This document shows positions 54,512-64,000 of a stretch of 64,000 bases of DNA, one piece after another. Each line of letters starts with the position of its first letter. Position 1 is the first letter of the stretch. The position numbers and the translations under genes were made by a program. The notes beneath the pieces are model-generated. The model was not told the origin of the DNA. It made no database searches and saw only the letters and a list, made by a program, of their open reading frames with translations. The stretch is from Denticeps clupeoides. Taxonomy: Eukaryota; Chordata; Actinopteri; Clupeiformes; Denticipitidae. The DNA lies in the NCBI RefSeq assembly GCF_900700375.1, contig NC_041708.1, positions 7,154,313-7,218,312 of the forward strand, read 5' to 3'.

Positions 54512-55140
54512 TCCATTACTCAGCGACAAGGGCACAATACAGTTAATCAACCACATGCAAGATTTCTTGCAAGAGATTGAATCTGCAGGTTTGTTGAGAA
54601 GTCTGTATTATGAATGGACTGTTACCTCTATCTTTTATGGCATTATTAAAAACAAGACCAGCAGTATCAACCCGATGCATAGAGGTCCGAACTCCTCACT
54701 GCTTTACTCTATGGCCTCGAGACAAAGCCCCCTTGACCACGCTCTATCCAGTATTTGGCATGGTGGACTTGATAGGTGACATTTTCAAGTTCATTGCCAT
54801 TCATTGTTGAAGATGTTCCTCGGACAGAAAAGCCATTTTCTGCCATGCATCTGGCAACAGTGTGATGTCTAAGTAAACGAATAGTTTACATAGACTAACA
54901 CTGTCATCATTGCACCAGACCACCACTGATTACTCCTACAGAAGATCTCCTTGGTTTCTCTTGATCATACAGGTGTTCCGCACTTCAGACTGTTCTTACT
55001 TAAAAGAAATGCAGAATAATATACCCGAATTTTAAAAACAAAGAGAAAGAAAGCAAGTGGCTGTATTGTTCCAGGGTTCCACCTTGAGAGGAAGAAAAAA
55101 TAAAAGTTCTCCCTGGATGTTCCCTAAACCAGAATATTCC
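54512..55140 (+). repeat. Repeat unit copy A, right half
   Basis: Corresponds in order to 60451-61560: caagatttcttgcaagagatt, ggcattattaaaaacaagac, gaagatgttcctcggacaga, and further on ctcttgatcatacaggtgttcc and tgttccagggttccacc. Copy B holds about 500 bp extra around 60840-61390. No product recognised. Confidence 0.75.
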
Positions 55141-55532
55141 AATATTCATGAGGCTTGATGAGATGAACTGGAGGTGTCGGACAGTTTATTATTTAAAACA
55201 CTTGCATATATATGTGTTTTTTTATTTTGTTTATGTTTAAGATCTTTCCTTTATTCAAAAAGGTGTCGTCAAGAACCTCTCAAGAAAACTATAACACAAA
55301 ACATAATTTTTATAACACATATAAGGCAATTGCCTGTATCATTCCAGGATTCCACCTTGAGGGGGAACTTACGTACACTGTGGAACGTTCTCAAAGAGGT
55401 GATCATGTGATAAACAGCAGTGTTCTTAAATTTAATCTCAAGCGCAAGATCTAAGAAAGGAATCCAGCGTAGTGTTGAAAGTAAAAGTGATTGTCGTTGT
55501 GATACAACAACTCGCCATTGTATCCAACAACT

Positions 55533-55605
55533 CGCCGGAACAGGGACTTGAACCCTGAGCCCTCAGATTAAAAGTCTAATGCTCTACTGACTGAGCTATC
55601 CAGGC
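55533..55605 (-). tRNA. tRNA-Lys(TTT)-like sequence, probably a pseudogene
   Basis: 73 nt folding as a tRNA: D stem gctc/gagc, anticodon loop cttttaa with TTT, a perfect T arm cagggttcaagtccctg, acceptor gcctgga against ttccggc with one mismatch at pair 4-69. Boxes A and B look good. No run of four T follows within about 30 nt, so normal Pol III termination is doubtful. It is embedded in the hairpin repeat array, next to a truncated SINE B tail. Confidence 0.65.
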
Positions 55606-55689
55606 TCTTTGTTGTTTCTCCCATAGAGAAAATATTGCAGAATATTCTCATTATTGTTGAATAATGATTGTAGAAACATTTTAGTCACG

Positions 55690-55850
55690 TGAACCCTCAT
55701 TGATGAGAACTCATTTGTTTATGGTGTTTACTATGGTTTGTGAAAAAAATTACTTTGTGGAAGCTGCTGGATCCACAAAACTATTTTTAGCAAACCACAG
55801 TAAACATTATAATGAATAGAGATTCACAGTGTTATAGTCGGGTTGTTCAA
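55690..55850. repeat. Long hairpin (H1) of the repeat array
   Basis: Left arm tttatggtgtttactatggtt...ctttgtggaagctgctgg and right arm atccacaaaactatttttag...caaaccacagtaaacattat pair over about 55-60 bp with mismatches. Confidence 0.8.
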
Positions 55851-56207
55851 CATTCATCCAGCAAGAAATTGTCCAACCCAAAAAATAACAGTTCAGTAGT
55901 GGAAGAAAAAAAAAAACATAGGAGACTTGAAAAAAGTGAACTGGAAAGAGGAGGAAGAGAGTAAAATTATTAAAAAAATATTTCCCTATATATATAATTG
56001 AGGGTTTTTTGTTTGACGTAAAGAACTTCAATGAGGGAGATGATGAAAGGAATGCAAGAAAGCTATAACACAAGAAGGGTTGTGTAATTGCTTTCTTTAA
56101 GGTATATACGTTTCATTCTACATTTACAGAACTTTATCAATCTAAGGGAAGTTGGATAGTGACCACAAATTAATATTCCAGAATGGTTTTACCTCACTCC
56201 TGCCTCC

Positions 56208-56531
56208 TGTGTAGTATCTGTTTGATTTCTCCAATAAACAGTTCAAAGCACTCTGCACTGGACTGAACAGCATAAACTACAAAGCTCTTCTTTTCTTTAG
56301 GTTTCCAGTCTTTGGGATGGTCAAGCATCTCTATCAGTGTGTTAGTGGGTTTGAAGTGGACGGGTATTGTATGTGGTGTTTTCCAAAAATCCTTTTCAGT
56401 CTTTCAGACCCACCAGTTATATATGGAATTACCAGGTTCTTCTGATGGCCTTGGGACTCAGATCCCTTTTTGCCTTCTTGCCAAGATGCTTTGTTAAAGG
56501 CCCACTCAACAGAAGTGCAGGCCTCAGACAC
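56208..56531 (-). mobile_element. Penelope-like retroelement fragment (copy 1)
   Basis: In reverse it encodes VIPYITGGSERLKRIFGKHHI, then HFKPTNTLIEMLDHPKDWKP and KKSFVVYAVQSSAECFELFI followed by GEIKQILHRRQE. This matches the junction between the reverse transcriptase and the GIY-YIG endonuclease of Penelope-like elements (the VVYAV...LYIGE pattern). The frame shifts once between the two parts and stops inside the endonuclease; the RT core and the rest are absent. Confidence 0.75.
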
Positions 56532-57469
56532 AATTTATCGAGCTGCCCTTCCATCCATCCCGCGGATGATCAGGCACGATTCACACGTTCACCTGGTTGG
56601 CCAAACTTAACGGGCCTAATGGGGCAGGGGCAGGGGAAGCTGTAAGGAATGAGGGCTGTTACGCCTGGCTATATCATTCAAGGATTCCACCTTCAGGAGG
56701 AACTTAAGGACACTGGTGTACGTTCTGAAAGAGGTGAGTGTCGTGGAAGTTATTTCCATGACCGAGCGTCTGAGGAGTCACAATGAGAAAAGGTTAATTT
56801 AATTTAGTCAGGCTTTATTTACATGCATGCGTGCATGGGAAGATTCGCTATCTGGATCCCCAAAGGTCTGAACAGAGTGACGTGTATATACTCAGTGAAG
56901 CACTGATGTTTATCTTTGTGCTTGTTGGTACCAGCATAGAGCAGGATCTCACACATTCCTCAGGAATAAAGCTGTCACAGACAAGAATTTACGACTCTGT
57001 TTTACAGGCTTAGGATGAGAAACACATAAAAGAAACACTTTTCTTTTACATTAAAGCCCTTTGCTTTCAACTTACCCTCACAGTGAGCATGTGATAAACA
57101 GAGGTGTTCTTAAATTTTACACGTTCCTGGTAAAAAAAGGAATCCAGCGTAGTGAGGGGTCTCCCCCAAGAGGAAATTTTGCAGAATTATATAATCCAAA
57201 CAGTATCATTATTAAAAACATTAGCCTACAGGTTTTTTGTTTGTGGTTAAGATCTTTCCTTTATTCAAGAAGGTGTCGACGAGAACCATAGCACAAAAAA
57301 ATATTTTTATTGCTTGTATCATTCCAGAATTCAACATTGAGGAGCAACTTACGTACACTCTGGAACGTTCTCAAAAAGGTGATCATGTGATAAATAGCAG
57401 TGTTCTTAAATTTAATCTCAAGTGCAAGATCTTGGAAAAGAAAGGTATCCTGCGTAGTGTTGAAAGAGA

Positions 57470-57708
57470 AAGTGACGAGACTGTCATTGCTATACACTGC
57501 AACACAGCACACGGTACACACAATAAAATGTGTCCTCTTCTTTTAACCCATCACCCTTAGAGAACAGTGTGCAGCCATGACAGGCGCACAGGGAGCAGTG
57601 TTTGGTGACAGTGATTTGCTCAGTGGCACCTCAGTGGCCCCTTGGCAGACCAGCAACCTTCATATTATGGGGCCACTTCCTTAACCGCTTGGCCACCACT
57701 GCCCCCAT
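57470..57708 (-). repeat. SINE family B copy
   Basis: Reverse copy: gactgtcattgctatacact, cccatcacccttagagaaca, ttgctcagtggcacctcagt and ccgcttggccaccactgccc. Confidence 0.85.
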
Positions 57709-57749
57709 TGCTAACAATTCTCCCTGTAATCAGGGATTTTCCAACAACT

Positions 57750-57822
57750 CGCCTGAACAGGTACTTGAACCCTGGACCCTCAGATTAAAAGTCTGATGCT
57801 CTACCGACTGAGCTATCAACGC
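57750..57822 (-). pseudogene. tRNA-Lys(TTT)-like pseudogene
   Basis: 73 nt with box A (tagctcagtcggtagagc) and an intact TTT anticodon loop, but two mismatches in the acceptor stem (gcgttga against ttcaggc) and one in the T stem. Flanks (ccaacaactcgcc) match the copy at 55533-55605, so both come from duplication of one unit. Confidence 0.75.
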
Positions 57823-57894
57823 TCTTGTTGTTTCTCCCATCTAGAAAATATAGCAGAATATTTTCATTATTGTGGAATATAGATTGTAGAAACG

Positions 57895-58040
57895 TTGAAC
57901 TCTCATCGATGAGAACTCATTTGTTTATGCCGTTTGCTATGGTTTGTGAAAAAATGACTTTGTGGAAGCTGCTGGATCCACAAAACAAATTTTGTCAAAC
58001 CACAGTAAACATTATAATGAATAGAGATTCACAGTGTTAT
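57895..58040. repeat. Long hairpin (H2) of the repeat array
   Basis: Arms around gctatggtttgtgaaaaaatg and caaattttgtcaaaccacagt, with central ctttgtggaagctgctggat and atccacaaaac. Close relative of H1. Confidence 0.8.
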
Positions 58041-58399
58041 AGTCGAGTTGTTCAACATTCACCCAGCAAGAAAATGTCCAACCCAAAAAATAACAGTTCA
58101 GTAGTGGAAGAAAAAAAAATCATAGGTGACTTGAAAAAAGTGAACTGGAAAGATGAGGGAGAAAGTAAAACTATTAAAAAATATTTCCCTATATATAATT
58201 GAGGGTTTTTTGTTTGACGTAAAGAACTTTCCTTTATTCAATGAGGGAGATGAGCAGAGGCATGCAAGAAAGCTATAACACAAGAAGGGTTGTGTAATTG
58301 CTTTCTTTAAGGTATATACGTTTCATTCTGCATTTACAGAACTTTATCAATCTAAGGGAAGTTGGATAGTGACCACAAATTAATATTCCAGAATGGTTT

Positions 58400-58600
58400 T
58401 ACCTCACTCCTGCCTCCTGTGTAGTATCTGTTTGATTTCCCCGATAAACAGTTCAAAGCACTCTGCACTGGACTGAACAGCATAAACTACAAAGCTCTTC
58501 TTTTCTTTAGGTTTCCAGTCTTACAGCATCTCTATCAATGTGTTAGTGGGTTTGAAGTGGACAGGTACTGTATGTGGCGTTTTCACCAGCCATATATGGA
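58400..58600 (-). mobile_element. Penelope-like retroelement fragment (copy 2)
   Basis: Nearly the same GIY-YIG part as copy 1 (KKSFVVYAVQSSAECFELFI), preceded by a shortened HFKPTNTLIEML block. 58245-58530 closely matches 56030-56310, so the pair arose by local duplication. Confidence 0.75.
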
Positions 58601-59424
58601 ATATCATCCAAACAGTATCATTATTAAAACATTTTCCTACAGGTTTTTTTGTTTGTGGTTAAGATCTTTACTTTATTCAAGAAGGTGTCGACGAGAACCA
58701 TAACATAAAAAATATTTTTTATTGCTCATAGAAGGTAGTTGCCTGTATTATTCCAGGATTCAACATTGAGGAGCAACTTACGTACACTGTGGAACGTTCT
58801 CAAAGAGGTGATCATGTGATAAACAGCGGTGTTCTTAAATTTAATCTCAAGTGCAAGATCTTGGAAAAGACAGGAATCCAGCGTAGTGGCGAAAGTGAAA
58901 GTGACGAGATTGTCATTGTGATACACACTAACACAAGTTGTGCTGTGTTAGAGTGTATCTTGTGTTAAAGGTTTGCTAAAAATTGCTCTGTGGAAGCTGC
59001 AGAATCCATCCAGCAAGATGTTGCCCAACCACATCCAGTTCAGAACTTGAAGCAACAAATATTTTGAAGGCTTGAAGAGGTGAACATTTCTAAAAAACAT
59101 TTGCCTATATATATTTTTGTTTGTGGTAAAGATCATTCCTTTATTCATGAAGGTGTCAACGAGCTTTTTAAAAAAGCTATAACACAATTGTTTTTTATAA
59201 TACATAGATACATATCATTCCAGGATTCCACCTTGAGGAGAAACTTAAGCACACTGGTGAACGTTCTCAAAGAGATGAGCATGTGAAAACAGATATGTTG
59301 TTAAATGTAAGCTCAAAATCATGCACAAGTTCCTGGAGAAGAAAGTAATCCAGCATAGTGTGGGTTCTCCTTTAGAGGAAATTATGCAGAATGATCTCAT
59401 TTATGTGATTGTAGAAACATTTGA

Positions 59425-59580
59425 GTCACGTGAGGCGTACATCAATGCAAACTCATTTGTTTATGGTGTTTACTGTGGTTTGCGAAAAATTGCTTTGTGT
59501 AAGCTGCTGAATCCAAAAAGCATATTTTAGCAAACCACAGTAAATACCATAAGGAAATGAGTTCACATTGATGTTAACTT
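59425..59580. repeat. Long hairpin (H3) of the repeat array
   Basis: Arms of about 65 bp: acatcaatgcaaactcatttg then tatggtgtttactgtggtttg on the left; caaaccacagtaaataccata then aaatgagttcacattgatgtt on the right. The loop is about 15 nt (taagctgctgaatcc). Confidence 0.85.
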
Positions 59581-60280
59581 TTGGACTGGGGTCATCCATT
59601 AAGCAAGATAATGTCCAACCCCAACATAATAGTTCAGTACTGGAGAAAACAAATATATAGGAGACTTGAAGGGGTGAACTGGAAAGATGAGGTAGACAGT
59701 AAAATTAGAAAAACATTTTTTTTGTTTGTTTGGATTTGGGAAACATCTTCAACAGAGCAATTTTCAGTAAACCACAGTAAACACTAATGTTTTAAAAAGA
59801 TTGTTAGATTATATATAATAAGTAGGTACAGGCATCTGGTCAAATGTCCTCTCAGCACAGTTCATGCCAGTGTTTGTGAAGGGTGAGGTTTAATTCATTT
59901 CATTTCATGCATATGTGTTTTCAAGTTAAAAAAACATACATGATCTTGGATATTTATTTATTTTAACTCTTCTTTTTTAAATGTAGAAGTTGTAGAAGTT
60001 GTGGGTCTACAGAAAGCACTGTCAATCATCCAAAAACCGAGTCAGACAGTGATTTAACGTGAAAACAGGATAGAGCTCACTACTGATATTATGTCCTGTG
60101 GCTGACATTGTACGTTATGGTTTTCTATGTCGTTGTAATCTTAGATTGATTAATTGTTTTATAGTAACTGCTCAATGCACATAAAACATTGTTTTAATGT
60201 AGGTGTACCATTCCACATGCTTGCATGAGGCTGAACCCAATGCTAAATCAGATGCAGAGAGGCCTTGAACTCTACCAGTT

Positions 60281-60838
60281 GCTCACAATGATGAGAGAAA
60301 ATGGCCATCTTTTACAGGACCTATTTAGTTGTAAAAATGTGTTTTTTTAAGTTAAATCCAGATTTGGGTTTTTGCAATTCGTTTACATCTCATAATTATT
60401 AAATATACCTTCACAATTTTTAAGGTGCCTGATGCGAATTTCCTCATAGCTCCAGTACTCAGTGACAAAGGGCACAACACGGCAACATGTAGAAATACAG
60501 TTATTCAACACATGCAAGATTTCTTGCAAGATTTCTTTGAATCTGCAGGTTTGTTGAGAAGTCTGTATTATGAAAGGACTGTTATCTTGACATTTTGTGG
60601 CATTATTAAAAACAAGACCAGCAGTATCAACACGATGCATAAAGGCCCGAACTCTTGACCGCTGTACTCTATGGCCTTGAGACAAAGCGCCCTTCACCAC
60701 GCTCTATCCAGCATTTGGCATAGTGAACTTGTCAAATTCATTGTCATTCATTGTTGAAGATGTTCCTCGGACAGAAAAGCCATTTTCTGCCATGCATCTG
60801 GCAACAGTGCTCTCGATACAGAATAGATTCGCGATTCT
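60281..60838 (+). repeat. Repeat unit copy B with the unfilled hAT target
   Basis: At 60449-60462 the sequence tagctccagtactcagtg is continuous, whereas in copy A it is split by the hAT element. It then follows copy A through ggcattattaaaaacaagac and gatgttcctcggacagaaaag. Confidence 0.8.
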
Positions 60839-62110
60839 TGAAACAGGTAATGACTGGCCAAGCAGATCTTCAACTTCTCCAGGTGCTATGATATATCGAG
60901 GTCTTCCTGAAAGTCCTTGAACTACATTGTGTAGTGATTGTGATTGAAGCTAAACGGCAATGCAGGCTAAATAGCTAGCATAATTCTAACCGTGTTTCGA
61001 TCTGTACTAACATTCCTCATGAAAAAGGTAAGACAAAGGAATAAACAGTAATAGCATTGTATAATGTTAGGTCCTTCAGATATTGTTCCTGTTCCTCCAA
61101 ACGTTGCTGCAAACATTCTTTTGTGATACTGGTATCATAAGTCGATTTTGCTGCAACTGAATACACCTCGCAGGAGCGCTCAAGAAGCCTTGTTCACCTA
61201 CTGTTTGTGTAAAAAAGAAGATGCAATAAAAATGTGTTTTAAGCCAAAAAATGTATAATTGTCAATACAATATTGCTGAAAAATAATCGTGATTTTCATT
61301 TTGGCCATAATTGTACATCCCTACGTCCTCACGTGTGATATTAGCTGATTAAAGGAAAGTTCTTCATGAACATTGTGAGTTTCTGTGTCTCACCTTGGTT
61401 TCTCTTGATCATACAGGTGTTCCGCCCTTCAGACTGTATTCTTACACAGAGAACATGCAGCATGAAGGGAAATGCAGAATAATATGACCAATTTTTAAAA
61501 CAAATAGAGAAAGAAACCAATTGGTTGTATTGTTCCAGGGTTCCACCATGAGAGGAAGAATTAAGCAAAAAATCCAGCATAGTGTGGGTTCTCCCTGGAG
61601 GAAAGCATTCAGAATGATATCGTGAAGGTGACTGGTCGAAACGTTTGAATCACATGAGCCGTACATCAATGTGAAGACATTGATTTATGGTGTTTACTGT
61701 GGTGTGCTAAAAAATTCTCTGGAATATACTGGATCCACCAGCAAGATGTGCCCCAAACCCAACTGAAAAACTATTCAGGAGGCTTGAAGAGGTGAACTGG
61801 AAATATGTGTCAGAGAGTATCCTTATTAAAAACATTTGCCTAAATAAGTGTTTTTTGTTCAATGATTTTTATAGCACACATACAGGCAATTACCTGCATC
61901 CTTCCAGAATTATACCTTGAGGAGGAACTTAAGAACAATGGTGAACGTTCTCAAAGAGGTGAGCATGTGAAAACAGCGGTGTTCTTAAATTTAACCCCAA
62001 GTGCAAGTTTCTTGGAGAAAAAGGGAATCCAGTGTAGTGTTTCTTCTCCCATAAAGAAAATAATGCAAAATGAATTCATTAATGTGATTGTGGAAAAGTT
62101 TTAATCACAT
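60839..62110 (+). repeat. Hairpin-array units, diverged
   Basis: Contains further copies of the recurrent block gtgaacgttctcaaagaggtg and tctccc...gaaa...atgcagaatgat text, plus a half hairpin (61675-61745) whose right arm is lost. No gene recognised. Confidence 0.55.
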
Positions 62111-62265
62111 GAGCCTTACAAGAATATGAACTCATTTGTTTATGGTGTTTACTGTGGATTGAGAAAAATGCTTTGTGGAAGCTGCTGGATCCACAAAGCA
62201 ATTTTAGCAAACCACAGTCAACACAATAAAGAAATTAGTTCACATTGATGTGAACTGTTGTGTCC
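62110..62265. repeat. Long hairpin (H4) of the repeat array
   Basis: Left arm gaactcatttgtttatggtgt...aaatgctttgtggaagctgc; right arm atccacaaagcaattttagca...aaattagttcacattgatg. About 60 bp arms with few mismatches. Confidence 0.85.
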
Positions 62266-63184
62266 GAACTAATTTTTTTATGACTCATTTCAACACTTTT
62301 AGGAGGAACTGGTGAACGTTCTCAAAGAGGTGATTATGTGATAAAGAGAGGTGTTAAATTTCACCTCAAAATCGAGCACAAGTTCCTGTAGAAGAAAGGA
62401 GTTCAGTCAAGTGTGTGGTCTTCTTGAGTCTCCACTAGAGGAAAATATGCAGAATTTTCTGAAATTTTACAAATCTTAAATAAACATGAGTCTCACAATG
62501 ATGTAATGTGTCGGTTTTGGACAACATCTGTCCAGCAAGATAATGTCCAACTTCAAAATAACAATTCAGTATGGAATAAATAATACATATGAGACATGGA
62601 AAAAGTGAAATGGAAATCTGATGAATACCTCAAAAATAATGTAAAAACATTTATGTATATATAGTTGAGGTTTTTTGTTTGCCGTAAAGAACTTTCCTTT
62701 ATTCAACGAGGAGGTGATGATGAGCCATGCATATAAGATATAACACAAGAACTGATTTAAATAGCCCCGACTCCCTCTGCCCCTTCAGCTGTAAGATGTG
62801 ACGTCTTGGAGACATGACACTCCTGTGCCTTTGTTGTGCATAGAGATTCAACACCTCAGTTTTTGCATGCCTTTGTCAAACTGCATTGCAACATCCCCCG
62901 AGCCAAACGTGTGAGGTGCTGGCCGTCGGGACCACCTACCCTCTTTGTCTTCCCATCAAGTTGGACTGGTTTGAATATAGTGCTTTTGTGTGTGGAGAGA
63001 AAGAGGTTTTTACACTCTGTTCTCTCACGCTATTTACAAATGGTGATCCTGACGTGATACCTTTGCTCGGATGTGGATCTGTGACCGTAAGTCTTTTTTT
63101 ATCTGTGCTTTAATTAAAAAAAAGGATCTACATATCCTAAAAAGCCTGGGACCATAGAAACCGAGGCATTTCTAAATCCAGATC

Positions 63185-63803
63185 CTCGTGAGACTCTTAT
63201 CGGGCGATAAAAACAAATATCGCCGTTAATCTATTCATAAAGTTGGGTTGGGAGCTGGGTCTATACTACGCAAGCTATTGTGCCGGAGTTAAATGGTTAC
63301 ACTAGATTTATAAGTATATTTCTTCTTGCTTGTGTCTTTTAGTTTCTTATTTCCTAAAGACTTTTATTTTGTTTTTGAGGCCCGGTTTAGGTCACTTGGA
63401 CACATGGCATGAGCTGTGAGAGGTGCGTGGAGTTTGTGTGCAAAAAGTTATTTCTTTCATTTTAAATTATGTACATATTAGGAATATTTTCCATGTGTGT
63501 TATTTTGTGAATATTTTTTAATGTTCTTTTAATACTGTATATTGTAGAGAGAGGTGCAGAAAGACGCGATGTGTGACGCGATGTTCTGACGCGACCTTGC
63601 TTTTTGTACAGGAATGCAGTATTGTAAATTGTGAATGCTTAATGTTAATGTTCAGTTCTCTTGGACACATGGCGTGAGTTGTGAGAGGTACAGAAAGACG
63701 CGATGTGTGACGCTATGTTATGACGCGACCTTGCTTTTTGTACAGGAATGCAGTATTGTAAATTGTGAATGCTTTATGTTAATGTTCAGTTCTCTTGGAC
63801 ACA
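63185..63803 (+). repeat. Second copy of the 53138-54225 repeat, with 134-bp tandem units
   Basis: It begins inside the repeat at cgtgagactcttatcgggcg, lacking the first terminus. Two full units recur at a 134-bp spacing (ggaatgcagtattgtaaatt at 63611 and 63745). It stops in the middle of the next unit at ttggacacat. Confidence 0.75.
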
Positions 63804-64000
63804 TTGTTACGTCCTGGTATTTTTGGGTGTGTTTCTGTTCTGTGTTTTGTGTTGTTTGCAGGTGCCTGGTGATTGTAAATTGAGCCCACCTGTACCTGCT
63901 GTGGGACAGACTGAATAAAAGGAGCCTCTGTCTCCCTTTTCGGGGCTGCGCTTGCCGTGCCATCCACCCCTCCCGCCTCCCTACCATTTCCCTTTGACAT
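63804..64000 (+). other. Possible start of an LTR-type fossil, cut by the window end
   Basis: An abrupt switch from the tandem repeat to tgttacgtcctggtattttt, followed by a poly(A)-signal-like aataaa with ggagcctctgtctccc. This composition is like a long terminal repeat interrupting the repeat unit, but the other end is not in view. Weak call. Confidence 0.25.

Noticed and set aside
57825-58202. 125-residue frame ending in a lysine-rich stretch
   Set aside because: It runs through a hairpin arm pair and recurs only as broken frames in the other units; no domain recognised.
59321-59787. Two short frames (around FLEKKVIQHSVGSPLEE and NWKDEVDSK) considered as a gene
   Set aside because: Equivalent frames in neighbouring units are interrupted at different places, and a hairpin lies between them. 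I keep the possibility low rather than list a gene.

Overview
The window reads as nuclear DNA of a ray-finned (teleost) fish. It has intron-split vertebrate genes with consensus splice sites, dense Tc1/mariner and hAT DNA transposons, two SINE families, CR1/L2-type LINEs, (GT)n microsatellites and U5 snRNA genes. The species cannot be fixed from sequence alone. All functional names rest on motif and family recognition by eye; no database search was run.

Layout. 1-4.2 kb: the last six coding exons and 3' UTR of tmem94 (+). 4.6-5.5 kb: Tc1-like debris. 5.7-23.9 kb: a 30-exon integrin alpha gene (-), apparently complete from signal peptide to cytoplasmic tail, with an inserted I domain of the leukocyte CD11 (alpha M/X/D/L) kind. 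Its introns carry several Tc1 elements, SINEs, LINE pieces and an LTR-flanked fossil. 24.7-28.8 kb: the complete muscle-type fructose-bisphosphate aldolase gene (+), with two candidate upstream promoters. 28.9-34.0 kb: repeats, including a roughly 2-kb tandem duplication built from two different Tc1 remnants and SINEs.

34.2-38.9 kb: a cluster of three U5 spliceosomal snRNA genes (two -, one +). Each has a recognisable PSE-like block and a Staf/ZNF143-type distal element. One copy has a SINE between these two promoter elements and another has a hAT element just upstream. A 42-bp minisatellite lies between copies 1 and 2. 40.2-45.1 kb: the complete mfsd13a/tmem180 MFS-type transporter gene (-), 8 coding exons. 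47.7-50.8 kb: LINE pieces, including a 5'-truncated CR1/L2 copy with a long open reverse-transcriptase frame. 50.8-54.5 kb: nested hAT elements with recoverable target duplications; an unfilled copy of the target lies near 60.45 kb. 54.5-62.8 kb: a cluster of diverged, repeatedly duplicated units with long hairpins, two tRNA-Lys(TTT)-like sequences and Penelope-like fragments. 62.8-64.0 kb: more repeats.

The host genes do not form one pathway: an ER P-type ATPase-like protein, a leukocyte adhesion receptor, a glycolytic enzyme, a membrane transporter and spliceosomal RNA. Integrin and aldolase adjacency is loosely reminiscent of human 16p11.2. The most interesting parts are the U5 cluster, the hairpin-bearing repeat array and the complete I-domain integrin.
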